Positions 11,435-22,892 of a DNA stretch of 64,000 nucleotides are shown in pieces (the stretch's first letter is position 1; each line of letters opens with the position of its first letter). The stretch comes from Gordius sp. MW1 (lineage: Eukaryota; Nematomorpha; Gordioida; Gordea; Gordiidae), in assembly GCA_964036665.1 (NCBI GenBank), contig OZ038530.1, positions 8,818,501-8,882,500 on the forward strand, given 5' to 3'. The notes beneath the pieces are model-generated. The model did no database searches. It had not been told where the DNA came from and saw only the letters and a list, made by a program, of their open reading frames with translations. The translations under genes were made by a program, and so were the position numbers.

Positions 11435-12180
11435 ATGCTCAGTTCTTTGTGCTCAGTTTTTAATTCAACTTGCTCAGATTTTTAATTAAAAATGTTCAGT
11501 TTTTTTTATGCTTAGATTTTAATTAAAAAGTGCTCAGTTTTTTTGTAAACAAATGTTCAGTAATTTTTCAAAAAATGTTCAGTTTTTTTTCAAAAAAATA
11601 TTTCTTTTTTTTCAAAATATGCTCAGTTGTTATTAAAATCAGTAAATCTAACCCTAACCCTTGCCTATATTACATTTTGCACAGAAGTGTTATTGAGCTG
11701 TGGAAACGCTAGAGAGCTTTAATAATAGTTATAAATTATTCATTTAAATCGCGTCTTGTCTATATTAAGTACATAAATCAAAGTATATTAAAAACAAACA
11801 AAATGATGCCTTTAATAATCATTTATTAAAATAATATATATAAAAACCTAATAAAATGTTATAGCTGCTATATATAAGTGATATAACCAAAAATATTTTG
11901 AGGTGTAATAGCTCAGTGGATTGAAAGTCTGACTAGCAGCTTCAATAGCTCGTACCTCGCAGGTTCGATACCCGCACCTATCTCGTTTTAATTAAAAATT
12001 AAAACCACTTTGCATAAAAAAACTTGGCAAGTATAATTAATCTCTGAGCAAATAAATAAAAATCTGAACATTTAATAAAAAACTTAACATTTAATTCAAA
12101 ACTTGGCAAATTGAATAAAAAACTTGGAAAATGGCAATAAAAACTTTGCACTTTGAATAAAAAACTATGCAAAATAATTT
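11435..12180. repeat. TGCTCAG-repeat foldback-like element
   Basis: The left side (11,435-11,640) is a degenerate array of TGCTCAGTTTTTAATTAA units. The right side (12,030-12,110) carries inverted CTGAGCAAATAAATAA-like units, then AAACTTGGCAAATTGAATAA units. The same motif pair flanks the G/C block at 14.2-15.4 kb. Confidence 0.5.
11902..11981 (+). other. tRNA-like sequence (tRNA pseudogene or SINE head)
   Basis: A box TAGCTCAGTGG and B box GGTTCGATACC match consensus. AGGTG at the start can pair with CACCT at the end as an acceptor stem. The anticodon arm does not form a clean 5-bp stem with a 7-nt loop, so a functional tRNA is doubtful. Confidence 0.5.
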
Positions 12181-13659
12181 GTTCTCTTTAAATATAGGCT
12201 ATTTGGCCGTTTGCTGGCTACTGACCAATAAAAAAATGACCACTGGCCAGTGAGATTAAATTTAAATTTTTTCTCTAGATTTTAATTATTGGCCAGTATT
12301 TGGCAGTCGGCTGGTTACTGACTAATGGCAAAAATGACCACTGGCCAAAGTGAGATTAAAATCGATTTTTTTTTCTAGATTGTAATTGGCTGTCTGCTGA
12401 CCTTATATAAAATGACCACTGACCAAAGTGATAGAAAAAATGACCAATGGCCAAGGTCTGATTGGATTTTTTTTTGTTTTTTTAATATCTTGTTTATATT
12501 ATACATATGCGCATAGCCTACACCAAATTGTTTAAATTTATACAGTATGAAAAAAACTCTAAATTGAAAGTTGTAAGTTTTGGAAGGATGACTATTGCCA
12601 TTTTCAAGGTCATACCCTCTATTTGCGTTCCTTTCGTCATTTTGATCTATTTAAAAGTTGATAAATAAAAATGAATAAATTAAAACCTTGTCCTCAATAA
12701 ATAAAGTATTAATAAATGTTTTATAGCAGGTTTTATAAAAATTTAACTTTTTAAACATTTGTATAAATAAATAACTAATCAATTTGCATTTTAAACCCCC
12801 CCCCCATAGACATTCTCGCCCCTTCCCACCTTTCTCGCCCATAAATTGCATAGCAAATATGCTACGTTTATACGGAGTATAGATGAGTTTCGTTCCCCCT
12901 TCCCTCCTGCACCTCCCTCCCCCTTCCCTTCCCCGCCCTCCCTTCCCCGCCTTCCCTTCCCCGCCTTTTCTTCCCCCCTCCTCTTCCCCCTCCTCTTCCC
13001 CCTCCTCCTTCCCACCAGGGCCGAAGGCCCTGGTTAATATTAATACTTTAATCATTTATCATATTTGTCTAAAATTTTATGCTAGAACCCATCACGGTTT
13101 AATAATTGCGTGCCAAGAGTCCAGCTTGCCCAATTCACTAATGAGGTCCGAACAGCCCGGCCCAAAGTGACGATTTTTAATTTCAAAAATCAATTATGTC
13201 TTATTTTCAAAAAATTTTGTTCTACCTCTAGAATTTTTATAATTATAAAGGTGACAAAAAAATAGTGCTATGTAAAAAATCTCATCATGGTGCCCGCCCC
13301 GGCCTACTTGAAAATCTCAATTTAGAACGTTAGCCTGCCCGACCCCTTAGCCGAGTGGGCCCAGCAGCGAGCCCGACTTTTTGGTTGTTTAATTTTTATT
13401 TTTAATTACAAATAGAATGTAAAAAAAATTTGCCACCTTCCCCCCCCCCTCCCCTCGAGAAATGTTTATTTGATTTTACATTTATATATTGCCTAACCTA
13501 TGGCATGAATATTTACAATCAATTTATCGGAAATGAAACAAGGATTATTTGGCGTTAAAAATAAAAGAGTTTTAAAAATAACTACCAAATCAGGATATCC
13601 GCGCAACCTGCTGCGAAAAAATTACATAACAACGCTAGTCCCAACAGGTATCTAGTAAC

Positions 13660-13886
13660 TTACAATATTTGCTCATATTATATATCATAAAAAAATTAAG
13701 AACTTTGCCCCCCCCCTTATTTTTACCCTCTTTCTCACCCGGGGGGGGGGGGGGGGAGGGAGGGGGGGGGGGTAAAAAAGGGGATAGGCGGGTGAATCAC
13801 CCCCCCCCCCGTGTGAGAAAGAGGGTGGGGGTAAAGTTTTGAATTTATTTATGATATATAATAAATGAGCAAATATTGTAACTTCC
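13660..13886. repeat. Perfect-looking palindromic repeat with G/C homopolymer core
   Basis: The left arm (CAATATTTGCTCAT... through AAGAACTTTGCCCC) is repeated inverted on the right (GGGGGTAAAGTTTTGAA...ATGAGCAAATATTG). The centre (13,709-13,812) is long C and G runs. Arms of about 50 bp flank the G/C core. Confidence 0.75.
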
Positions 13887-13899
13887 TAAATTATAACAA

Positions 13900-14110
13900 A
13901 TAGCAATTAAATCTGCTATCTGCTCGAGTTTACGGCTCGGGCTATCTGCTCAATGCTTTAACAGATTTTGCTGCTTCGACTCGCCTTTCGAGCATTTTTA
14001 CATGCTACTGTTTTGCCTATTGCACCAAACAGCGAGCACTCATTGTGCTAACTAGCATAAACAGCTCAGTGTGCGTGCTCGCGTTTGGAGTTGAAGCTAA
14101 TTAGCAATTT
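13900..14110 (-). repeat. Dispersed repeat, GCTAGTTAGCAC family, inverted copy
   Basis: Reverse complement of the repeat at 5,905-6,060, longer on the CTGCTCGAG side. No coding content. Confidence 0.6.
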
Positions 14111-14209
14111 AACACCACTACCATCTTAAAATTTATGTTATTTAGATTTTGTTCCACAAAAGAAAACAAAAAAACTATCCTTTTAAATTAATTAATTAAG
14201 AGAACAAAT

Positions 14210-15375
14210 TGTTGTGCTCAGTATTTAATTCAATTTTTGCTCAGTAGAATAATCAATTGCTCAGTAGAATAATTAAATGCTCAGTAAAATAATCAAATGC
14301 TCAGTAAATTAATAAATGTTCAGTAATTTAATTATTTGCTCAGAAATTAATTCATTTGTTCAGTTATTATTTATATGCTGCTCAGCAAATTTTTGCTCAT
14401 TAACTGAAATCCAATTTTATCTCTTTCTCACCTGGGGGGAGGGGATGATTTGCCCCCCCTTTTTACCCCCCTTATTTTTTACCCTCTTTCTCACCCGCAG
14501 GGGGGAAGGGGTGATTGGCCTCTCGCCCCCCTTTTTTAACCTCTTCCTCACTAGGGGGAGGGGGGAAGTGATTTGTCCCCCCCTCCTTTTTTACCCCCTT
14601 TATCACAAAAGGGGGGGGGGCAAATCACTCCCACCACCTTCCGGTGAGAAAGAGGATAAAAGGGAAGGGGGGCAAATCACCCCCTTTCTTGGTTGAGAAG
14701 AGGGGTAAAAAAGGAGGGGGGGGTGGCAAATCACCCTCTCCCCCCTGGTTAGAAAGAGGGTAAAAATAAAGGGGGAGGGGGTCAAAAAGGGGGGGGGGGT
14801 CAAATCACCTCCCTCCCCCCAGGTGAGAAAAAGAGTAAAAAAGAAGAAGGGGACAAATTACCCCCCTCCCCCCTGGTTTGAAAGAAGGTAAAAAATGAGG
14901 GGGGGGGGATGAAAAAATGGAGGGGAGTTGAATCACCCCCTCTCCCCAGGTAAGAAAGAGGGTAAAAAATAAGGGGGGGGGGGGGGGTCAAATCACCTTC
15001 CTCCCCTGAGAAAAAGGGTAAAAAGGAACGGGTTGGGCAAATCACCCCCTTCCCCTCAGGTAAGAAAGAGGGTAAAAAATAAGGGGGGGGGGAACCAACG
15101 GGACAAAAAAAGAGAAGGGGAAAAGTTCTTAATGTATTTAAAAAAATTGTATACCCATTAAATTATTATTTATAAAATATAAGCTCAAAATTAATTAATA
15201 TTACAAATTATGATATATTACTGAGCATTTTAGCAAAAATACTGAGCATTTTTTAACTTAAAGCTGAGCATTTTTAAGTTAATTTACTGAGCAATTTTGA
15301 ATTTTTAACTGGCACTTTAATAAAATACTGAGCATATTTTACTGAGCATTTCTTAATTTATTATTGAGCATTTAA
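14210..15375. repeat. Foldback-like element: inverted TGCTCAG arrays around a G/C block
   Basis: Left flank 14,210-14,400: about nine units of TGCTCAGTAAAATAATCAAA. Right flank 15,215-15,370: the same motif inverted (CTGAGCATTTTT...). Between them (14,430-15,110) alternating GGGGGTGATTTGCCCCCC and TTTTTACCCTCTTTCTCACC blocks repeat in both orientations. Long terminal inverted repeats made of tandem short units are the known layout of foldback transposons. The proline/serine-rich open frames here are translations of the repeat. Confidence 0.65.
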
Positions 15376-15421
15376 ATAACATCCATTAATTAATATCATA
15401 ATCGAAATTTGTTTTCTATAC

Positions 15422-16730
15422 CAAAAGCACATTCGCAAAACAGATAACAATCGGCTCTTTCGTTGAGTAACGATTCAATTTCCATTTTATATTCTCCATC
15501 AACCACACAAGTGGTAAAACAACTGTGTGGGCCACACCTAACGTTTTCTAATTTTTACCAAGATATTGGAAATATTTTTATAAATAAAAGTTTTTTGTAG
15601 AAATTAAAATTAAGGAGAAAAAAAAATTTGAGGTAGATTGTGGTAAACATAACAATGTGTTGGTGGATTAATAATTTTTACCTTGAAAAATTTAAAATAA
15701 TTATTTACCCTAAATAATGGGCTCAAATATTTTCCTTATAAAATTATAATAATGGGCATCCAGAGCTCCACTTAAAAATTACGAGCCTAAAACAAACCAT
15801 AGCCATTAATTAATTTGAAAATATTTCCTAAATTAGCGCAACTCTTTTTGAAATAAATGTGTAAGGCTTCGTATTTTTTTAAATACCAGTCGCTTCACCC
15901 ATTAAATCATCTTTTTCAAAATCTTAAGATTAAACTCTTCATTTTTTAATATACTTTTATAAACATTTATAAAGTTGATATTAAAACTCAAGAATTTAAC
16001 AATTTGTTATTTAACTGTTAAGTAAAAATGTATTTTAAATAGGCATGTGCTTGAGTTGTAGCAAGATAAATTAGATTCTTAATTCTTTACCATGATTATT
16101 ATTAGGTGCATTCAATTCTGTTGTATATTTATATGGTAAAATAAATTACAAATGTGAAATTTGACTAAAAGCTCCGAATAAAAAAGCACCCACTGCCAGG
16201 CTTGGGCTCAGGTTGGGCCGAAACTTAAAAGATGTCCAGCCCGGTCAAAATATAAATAAAACACTCGGGCCGATCAAAAGCAATTTTGCAGGGCTCTATT
16301 TAACGTTTTTTGTCAAAAAATTTAATATTAGACTTTTCAATGACGAAGATTAAAATAAATTGAATATTTATTATATATTGTATATTCAATCCATTATTGT
16401 GTATTTCTTTGTATAAAATCGGTGTTTGGATTGATAAAGGGCAGTTCGATTTTCTTGATGATGGGCTATAATAGCTCGAAATATCGCGTTCCATTTTCCT
16501 CTAATTACTTTATCAATCCAAACCCCCCGATGTTAAACAAATTGACAATTTTATGAAATTTTGACATAAAAATTAAGTTAAAATAGGATAAAATTACCTG
16601 GGAACAAAGATAACAATGGCTTCTTCTCTGCTGTACCGACCGCTACAAACATATATTTTCATTTTTTTGTTGTCAAAGTCAAATTTACTTGACACCTTAC
16701 GAGGCTCGATATAGGGCTCACGGAAGGGAT
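15422..16730 (-). CDS. Middle exon group of modular cysteine-rich gene
   Basis: Three candidate exons, all phase 1 in and phase 1 out: 16,701-16,730 (linker, DPFREPYIEP), 16,598-16,642 (linker, PVGTAEKKPLLSLFP) and 15,422-15,547, a cysteine module with the spacing CxxxxCxxxCx18..19CxxxCxC starting NVRCGPHSCFTTC. The module has all six cysteines of the antistasin-like fold seen at 23-29 kb, with a longer loop. Acceptors TTTGTAG, TTGTAG and AAATTAG and donors GTAAGG, GTAATT and GTATAG are acceptable. A rival reading keeps 16,598-16,730 as one exon and splices it to about 16,503, giving a C-terminus with few cysteines; I prefer the phase-consistent version. No start or stop of its own is seen, so it is probably the continuation of the 22.9-29.6 kb exons across the inserted P-like element. 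Confidence 0.45.
16195..16300. repeat. CCCGGGCC-rich MITE fragment
   Basis: Short piece with GGCTTGGGCTCAGG, CAGCCCGG and the terminal word GCAGGGCTCTA, as in the hAT-like element at 34.11 kb. The other end is not visible. Confidence 0.45.
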
Positions 16731-17390
16731 CTACAAGAATTTCATTTAGAAATAGAAAAATAAATGAGCTTAAAAAATTTTACGTAGTAAGTGAAGAAAA
16801 TTTTTTTTTATCAAAGTCGGTTTAAATCAATATGATTTTAATTAGGGTATCTAATAGTTTATTTTAAGTTTGCCAGGAAAAGGGGATTATAAATTTTTTT
16901 TATTAAAAAGGGATCTAATACTTATGTAAAGATTCATAATTTAAAAATTTATAGATTTCTATGGCTATAATGTCATATGTAAAAGTTGACGGGTCTTAAA
17001 AATCGATAGTAAAAGTATTATTGGACCCACTTTAATGAAAATTTAGTTAATTTAGTTTGCTGCCCACAAATGGTTTTTAAATTAGTCGCTAACATACTAA
17101 TTTTTAATTACATTCATTAAAAACCCGTCTTATTTATGCTTTTGTAAGCTTCATTTTTCCTAAACACGTTTAAAGGTAATCCCTCCCTGCTTATTTTCGA
17201 CTGCTTAGTTCGCAACATAGACTACATAGACTGCGCATGTCATATGTTTCATATGGCAAATTGTGTGTGAAATTTGCCACCATTTTGATAGTCACTACCG
17301 TCCTATATCATATAATGTCGTTTTGCGCTATGCCGTTTTGCTCGAACAGGAGAGGTAAAGACAAATTCCATAAGTAAGTAATAAAAACTC

Positions 17391-19290
17391 GGGCCTTCGG
17401 CCCTCGTGGGAAGGGGGAGAAGGGAAAGGAAGAGAGGAAGGGAAGGGGGGACGACTCATCTGTACTTCGTATAAATGTATCATATTTGCTATGCAATTTA
17501 GGGGCGAGAAAGGTGAGAAGGGGCGAGATAGCCTATAGGGGGGTATTAAATGCCTAATGATTAATTAATTATTTATACAAATTTTCCATTATAGGCAAAA
17601 TGTAATAAAGGCAAAATGTAATATAGGCAAGGGTTAAGATTAGATTTAGTGTTTGCATCTAGTTGCGTATTACATTAGTTTTTATGGCCTTTAGTGATTA
17701 TGGTCTAACAAACATTATATTATAAAACAACACAATGTTAAGAATTTGCAGAATTGTTGGGAGAAATTTTTTGTTGCATTTGAACAATTTTTAATTAAAA
17801 AAATCAAAAATTTGGCCAATGGTCACTTTTTCTCTATTGGTCAGTACCAACAGATACTCTATAAGTCAATGATAGCCAAAAAAACGGAAAAAAAGATTTT
17901 GATGCTCACTTTGGCCAATGGTCATTTTTTTCCATTGGTCAGCAGCCAGCACACGGTAAAAGTGGATATAAATTCATAAGAGTAAAAAAAACGAAAAAAA
18001 AATTTTCGAATCACATTTTGGCCAATGGTCATTTTTTTCCATTGGTCAGCAGCCAGGACACGGTAAAAGTGGATAAAAATTCATAATAGTCAAAAAAAAA
18101 CGAAAAAAAAGTTTTCGAATCACATTTTGGCCAATGGTCATTTTATTCCATTGGTCAGCAGCCAGCGGACGGCCAAAAAGTCATAATAGCAATGGTAGGA
18201 ACAGGAACAATCATAATAGTCAAAAAAAACCAAAATAATAATTTCGATTCACATTTTGGCCAATGGTCATTTTTTCCATCGGTCAGGAGCCAGCGAACGG
18301 CCAAAAAGTCATAATAGCAATGGTAGTAACAGGAACAATCATAATAGTCAAAAAAAACGAAAAAATAAACTCGGATTCACATTTTGGCCAATGGTCATTT
18401 TTTTCATTGGTCAGCAGCCAACGGACGGCCAAAAAGTCTTATTATCAATGATAGTAACAAGAACAATCATAAGAGTCAAAAAAACTCCGGGATTCTAACC
18501 CAAAAACTAGTTAAATTGCATAGCAATTAAAAGTAAACAACTTTTATTTATGTTTATTATATAACATTGGTCAGCAGCCAGCGGACGGCCAAAAAGTCAT
18601 AATAGCAATGGTAGAAACAGGAACAATCATAATAGTCAAAAAAACGAAAAAAATAATTTCGATTCACATTTTGGCCAATGGTCATTTTTTTCATTGGTCA
18701 GCAGCCAGCAGACGGCCAAAAATTCTTATTATCAATGATAGTAACAAGAACAATCATAAGAGTCAAAAAAAACTCCGGGATTCCAACCCCAAAACTAGTT
18801 AAATTGCATAGCAATTAAAAAGTAAACAACTTTTATTTATGTTTATTATATAACTAGTTAAATTGCATAGCATTAAAAGTAAACAACTTTTATCTATGTT
18901 TATTATATAACAAAAACTAGTTAAATTGCATAGCAATTAAAAGTAAACAACTTTTATTTATGTTTATTATATAACTAGTTAAATTGCATGGCAATTAAAA
19001 GTAAACAACTTTTATTTATGTTTATTATATAATAGATAATTTAACAAATCTTATATATAACACACCGAGGGAGATAGAGATGAGGGGTGGGGCACCTCTT
19101 ATGCATTAATTTAAAAAAAAACACAGCGAGGGAGATAGAGATGAGGGGTGGGGCACCTCTTTCTCATGCATTAATTTAAAAAAGCGATAACCTAATATAC
19201 CCAATGCAAATAGATAGGAGGGTAACGGACGGACGGACAGACAATGGACGGACAACAAAAAACGAGCCCATAAATTGCATAGCAATTAAT
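17391..19290 (+). mobile_element. 1.9-kb non-autonomous repeat, copy B
   Basis: Nearly identical to copy A at 1,678-3,585 over its full length in the same order: hairpin 17,391-17,403, TATGCAATTTA block, GGGTTAAGATTAG string, CCAAT-hairpin units (17,810-18,720), TTAAATTGCATAGC repeats, GGAC repeats and the inverted end at about 19,265. It sits inside the P-like element. Confidence 0.75.
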
Positions 19291-19294
19291 ACTC

Positions 19295-21357
19295 GGGCCT
19301 TCGGCCCTCGTGGGAAGGGGGAGAAGGGAAGGGGAGTAGGGGAAGGGAAGAGGGGAAGGGGGAACTCTTCTATACTCCGTATAAACGTAGCATATTTGCT
19401 ATGCAATTTATGGGCGAGAAAGGTGGGAAGGGGCGAGAATGCCTATAGGGGGTATTAGATGCAAAATAATTAGTTAATTAGTTATAGGCCCTTGTAGGGG
19501 AGGACATAGGGTAATTATCAATGTTAACCAATTCAAAAACGAAAAAAAATTTCGATTTATTTGGCCAATGGTCTTTTTTTTTGGTCAGTAGCCAGCGGAC
19601 GGTCAAAAATTCATATTATCATTGGTATTAACATGAACAAATATTAATTTAATTTAAAAAAATTAAAAAAAAAAATTTGTCTCCTCCCTGACTTGAACCC
19701 CACACCTCCAGTTCACAAGCCGGCGCTATAACCACTATACCATGCTGGCTTTAAAATAGTAGAAGTTATTATGTTATTTATATAGATAATGAAAAAATAA
19801 AGTTGTGTTTTATGTTTAGAAAATCAATATATTTCGGTCAGTAGCCAGCGGACGGTCAAAAAGTCATATTATCAATGGTATTAACAAAAACAAAATATTA
19901 ATTTAATGTAAAAAAAAATTAAAAAAAAAAGTTTTTTTTAGTTTTAAAAAAAGGCTAAATTCTTAAACTACCAGCCCGATTCGGTCGAAACTTTACCCGT
20001 AGGTGCCCAGGGCGGCCGGGGGTAAAATAACCTTTTCAGATTCCTAAAATACCTTTTCATTTTAAAAATATCGGACATTTCCCTGCCACACGTGCGGTGT
20101 AATATCTATGACACGTAGAAAAATTTTACTAATTATATAAACTTACGCGCGCCATCTAATAAAGTACAATTCGTGTTTGAGTTTAATAGTAGATTCAATT
20201 TAATTAGAAATAACGGGCTATGATTATACCTTTGAAGGAGGTTTCGAATTTCGTGTTAGTTTCTATCGATATATTTTATCGTAAATTAGAATCTAATACC
20301 TATATTATTTTTTTTAAATATTACTTTTTAGGTTTTCTATGAAATCACAATCTAATTAAATGAAATATATTAACCCAATAAAAAAATATATATGCATTTA
20401 TAAGGTTAAAAATATATATTACATAGTTGGCTGTCTGTTAGACCATCTATAATAAATTTTTAGGTTATATATAAAATTTGGCCAATGGTCATTTTTTTTC
20501 ATTGGTCAACAGCCAGGACACGGTAAAAGTGGATATAAATTCATAAGAGTAAAAAAAACGAAAAAAAAATTTTCAAATCACATTTTGGCCAATGGTCCTT
20601 TTTTTCCATTGGTCAGCAGCCAGGACACGGTAAAAGTGGATATAAATTCATAATAGTCAAAAAAAAAACTAAAAAAAATTTCCGAATCACATTTTGGCCA
20701 ATGGTCATTTTTTTCCATTGGTCAGCAGCCACGACACGGTAAAAGTGGATATAAATTCATAATAGTCAAAAAAAACGAAAAAAAAAATTTCGAATCACAT
20801 TTTGGCCAATGGTGATTTTTTTCCGTTGGTCAGCAGCCAACGGACGGCCAAAAAGTCATAATAGCAATGGTAGTAATAGGAACAATCATAATAGTCAAAA
20901 AAAAAACGAAAAAATAAACTCGGATTCACATTTTGGCCAATGGTCATTTTTTTCATTGGTCAGCAGCCAGCGGACGGCCAAAAAGTCTTATTATCAATGA
21001 TAGTAACAAGAACAATCATAAGAGTCAAAAAAAACTCCGGGATTCTAACCCCAAAACTAGTTAAATTGCATAGCAATTACCAAAATTTAAATATAGATAT
21101 ACTTATGCATTAATTTAACGTAGCAATTAAAACCCGACCCCGCCCGAAAGCGAGGGAGATAGAGATGAGGGGTGGGGCACCTCTTGATAGAGATGAGGGG
21201 TGGGGCACCTCTTTCTCATGCATTAATTTAAAAAATCGATAACCTAATATACCCAATGCAAATAGATAGGGAGGGTAACGGACAGACAACGGACAACGGA
21301 CAGACAACGGACAACGGACAACCAAAAACGAGCCCATAAATTGCATAGCAATTAATT
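19295..21357 (+). mobile_element. 1.9-kb non-autonomous repeat, copy C
   Basis: Starts with the hairpin at 19,295-19,307 directly after copy B's end and finishes with GCCCATAAATTGCATAGCAA at about 21,332-21,351. The interior differs: it holds a tRNA-like segment (19,680-19,755) and unrelated AT-rich DNA before the CCAAT units resume at 20,480-20,990. Confidence 0.65.
19680..19755 (-). other. tRNA-derived sequence
   Basis: On the - strand: A box TGGTATAGTGG and B box GGGTTCAAGTC at tRNA-like spacing, with TTGTGAA where the anticodon loop would be. The acceptor and T stems do not pair well. Probably a SINE head or tRNA pseudogene. Confidence 0.5.
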
Positions 21358-21975
21358 ACAAGATATATCATATTTTTAAACAATTTGAGGTTTCCAGTGA
21401 AGAATCCGCAAACAAGTTTTTCAAATTATGCAATATTCTCGCGTATGTTCCTATCATTTTAGACCTAAAATGTTTTACCCATCTTCAATAAATTATCATC
21501 AATTGAAAAAAGTTGCAGTTCCTAACATTTTTAATTTTCCAAGCCATGTAGGTCTAATTATCCTTTATTGATTGTTTTTATTCAAATTGTTCACAATTAA
21601 ATTTATAATACATTTGGCAAGAAAATGCTGCTTTTAAATTTTATTGTAAAAGGGCCCGTCATATTTTTATTGTAATTTTATAATTCATAATTGACCTTAT
21701 TTGAGAGGGTACATTATATACTTCTTTACTTTATCATTAATTCCCAACTCACAAATTGAGTATTGATACAATATTATGTATTGTGATAAATGATTTATTA
21801 GAAAGATACACCAAAAAGACAAACCTATTCTAAAGCCACTCCCTTGAATGATTCAACAAACTATTCCAAACCAGTTCCCAAGAAAAGGAATAAAATATTT
21901 ACTCCAGAATAAAGTGGAAATTTTGAGTCTTAAAACCACCTAAGAGTCAACAAGCTTGAAAAGCAAAATATATAA

Positions 21976-22317
21976 TTGCAAAAGATTGTTAACAAATATA
22001 GGACGTATTCACGACTCTCTAAACGAAGAATTTTCTGCCTAAATGATATTATCAAAAAAATTAGAGAAGTTTATCAACTGAAAGGAGATGAAGATCAAAT
22101 ACTCTCCAACTATTTTGGAGATGATGCTCTTACATTACTAATAAATTATAAGAAAGCAGGTGGGGTAGGCAATCCCCATAAAGTAATATATTCCACAACC
22201 TTAAAGCAATTGGCTTTAACTCTCCATTTTTACTCTGCCAACTCATACAGATATTTAAGGCAAATGTTTTGCCTCCCATCAGAGTCCACTTTAGATGGAA
22301 CTTGTCATTGGACATAA
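21976..22317 (+). pseudogene. P-element/THAP9-type transposase fragment
   Basis: P-type transposases cut and paste DNA using a GTP-dependent RNase H-like core; this fragment precedes that core. It holds the conserved block before the catalytic domain, LKQLALTLHFYSANSYRYLR, followed by FCLPSESTL, matching the family pattern of an aLTLhFYSpkAYrYlR motif and then an LPxxSTLRRW motif. Just after STL the matching Arg-Trp continues in another frame (near 22,288), so a single-base frameshift ends the open frame early. A possible upstream piece in another frame (from about 21,810) is rich in Lys, Ser and Pro. No catalytic residues are visible in the remainder. It lies within 8-bp-duplication ends, as expected for a P element. 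Confidence 0.7.
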
Positions 22318-22892
22318 AGCCAGGTATTAGTTAATAATCATTGTATATGTTATCAATCTACTACTCTATATAAATGTTATATTTTAAATCTAATGTTTTA
22401 GGCTCAATAATATCTATTTTAAAATCCTGTTGTTGATATCTAACTAGTTCAATATGTTTCATTATTTTTAAAATAATTTAATCTACAAAAATTACTACAC
22501 TCTATATAATCATTGCTATATGATGTGAACATCAAAATGGTGGAAAAAACACACATATTTTATACGTGGATGAGCGGTGTATGTAGTCTATGGTTCGCAA
22601 ATGGATTTTATATTTGTAGGCCTTAATGTCAATTAAAGTTCAAGAATAGGTCTTTCAATTTCACGTGCCCAGTCTAGTCAAAATATATTTCTTATAAATA
22701 ACCTTAGTCCACCGAGCATATGCAATAATCGACGTACAGTACAGCCCAATAAATAATACCTATATATGAAATATATGTTTAACTTTGCTAAAAGCATAAT
22801 CTGCGTTTCTCATAAAATTTATGAAGAATAAAAAGAAGGACAAGACACAAAACAGGAGATAAATTAAATTGCAATTAATTTCATAAAATTAC

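Larger units (their letters stand above)
10890..13033 (-). mobile_element. 1.9-kb non-autonomous repeat, copy E (inverted, expanded)
   Basis: Same parts as copies A-C in reverse: GTCCGTCCG repeats (10,935-10,955), B-box-like GGTTCGAATCC pieces (10,973 and 11,265), CCAAT hairpin units (11,075-11,110 and 12,210-12,450), the CTAACCCTAACCC string (11,649-11,665), the GCCCATAAATTGCATAGCAA block (12,838-12,857), a pyrimidine tract and the terminal hairpin CCAGGGCC-GAA-GGCCCTGG (13,015-13,033). A TGCTCAG-repeat element with a tRNA-like core (11,435-12,180) is embedded. Confidence 0.6.
17216..22592. mobile_element. P-like DNA transposon, 5.4 kb, with nested repeats
   Basis: Terminal inverted repeats start CATAGACTACATAGACTG at 17,216 and end ...GTATGTAGTCTATG at 22,592. 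The flanks carry a perfect 8-bp duplication GTTCGCAA (17,208-17,215 and 22,593-22,600). Inside is a fragment of a P-element/THAP9-type transposase (21,976-22,317). P elements are known to make 8-bp duplications and to begin with CA. Copies B and C of the 1.9-kb repeat family have inserted into it. Two small relatives with the same ends lie at 31,129 and 35,087. The interior transposase is broken, so this copy is inactive. Confidence 0.75.

Noticed and set aside
11902..11981. Functional tRNA gene
   Set aside because: A and B boxes are good but the anticodon and D arms do not fold; kept only as tRNA-like.
12651..13170. Gly/Arg/Glu-rich and Pro/Ser-rich open frames on both strands
   Set aside because: They are translations of the purine/pyrimidine tract next to the terminal hairpin of the 1.9-kb repeat; the same happens at each copy.
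14316..15045. Pro-rich frames such as PPPFLPPLFFTLFLTRG
   Set aside because: Translations of the alternating G/C blocks of the foldback-like element; no codon structure.
22130..22315. 61-codon open frame on the - strand
   Set aside because: Antisense shadow of the P-type transposase fragment.
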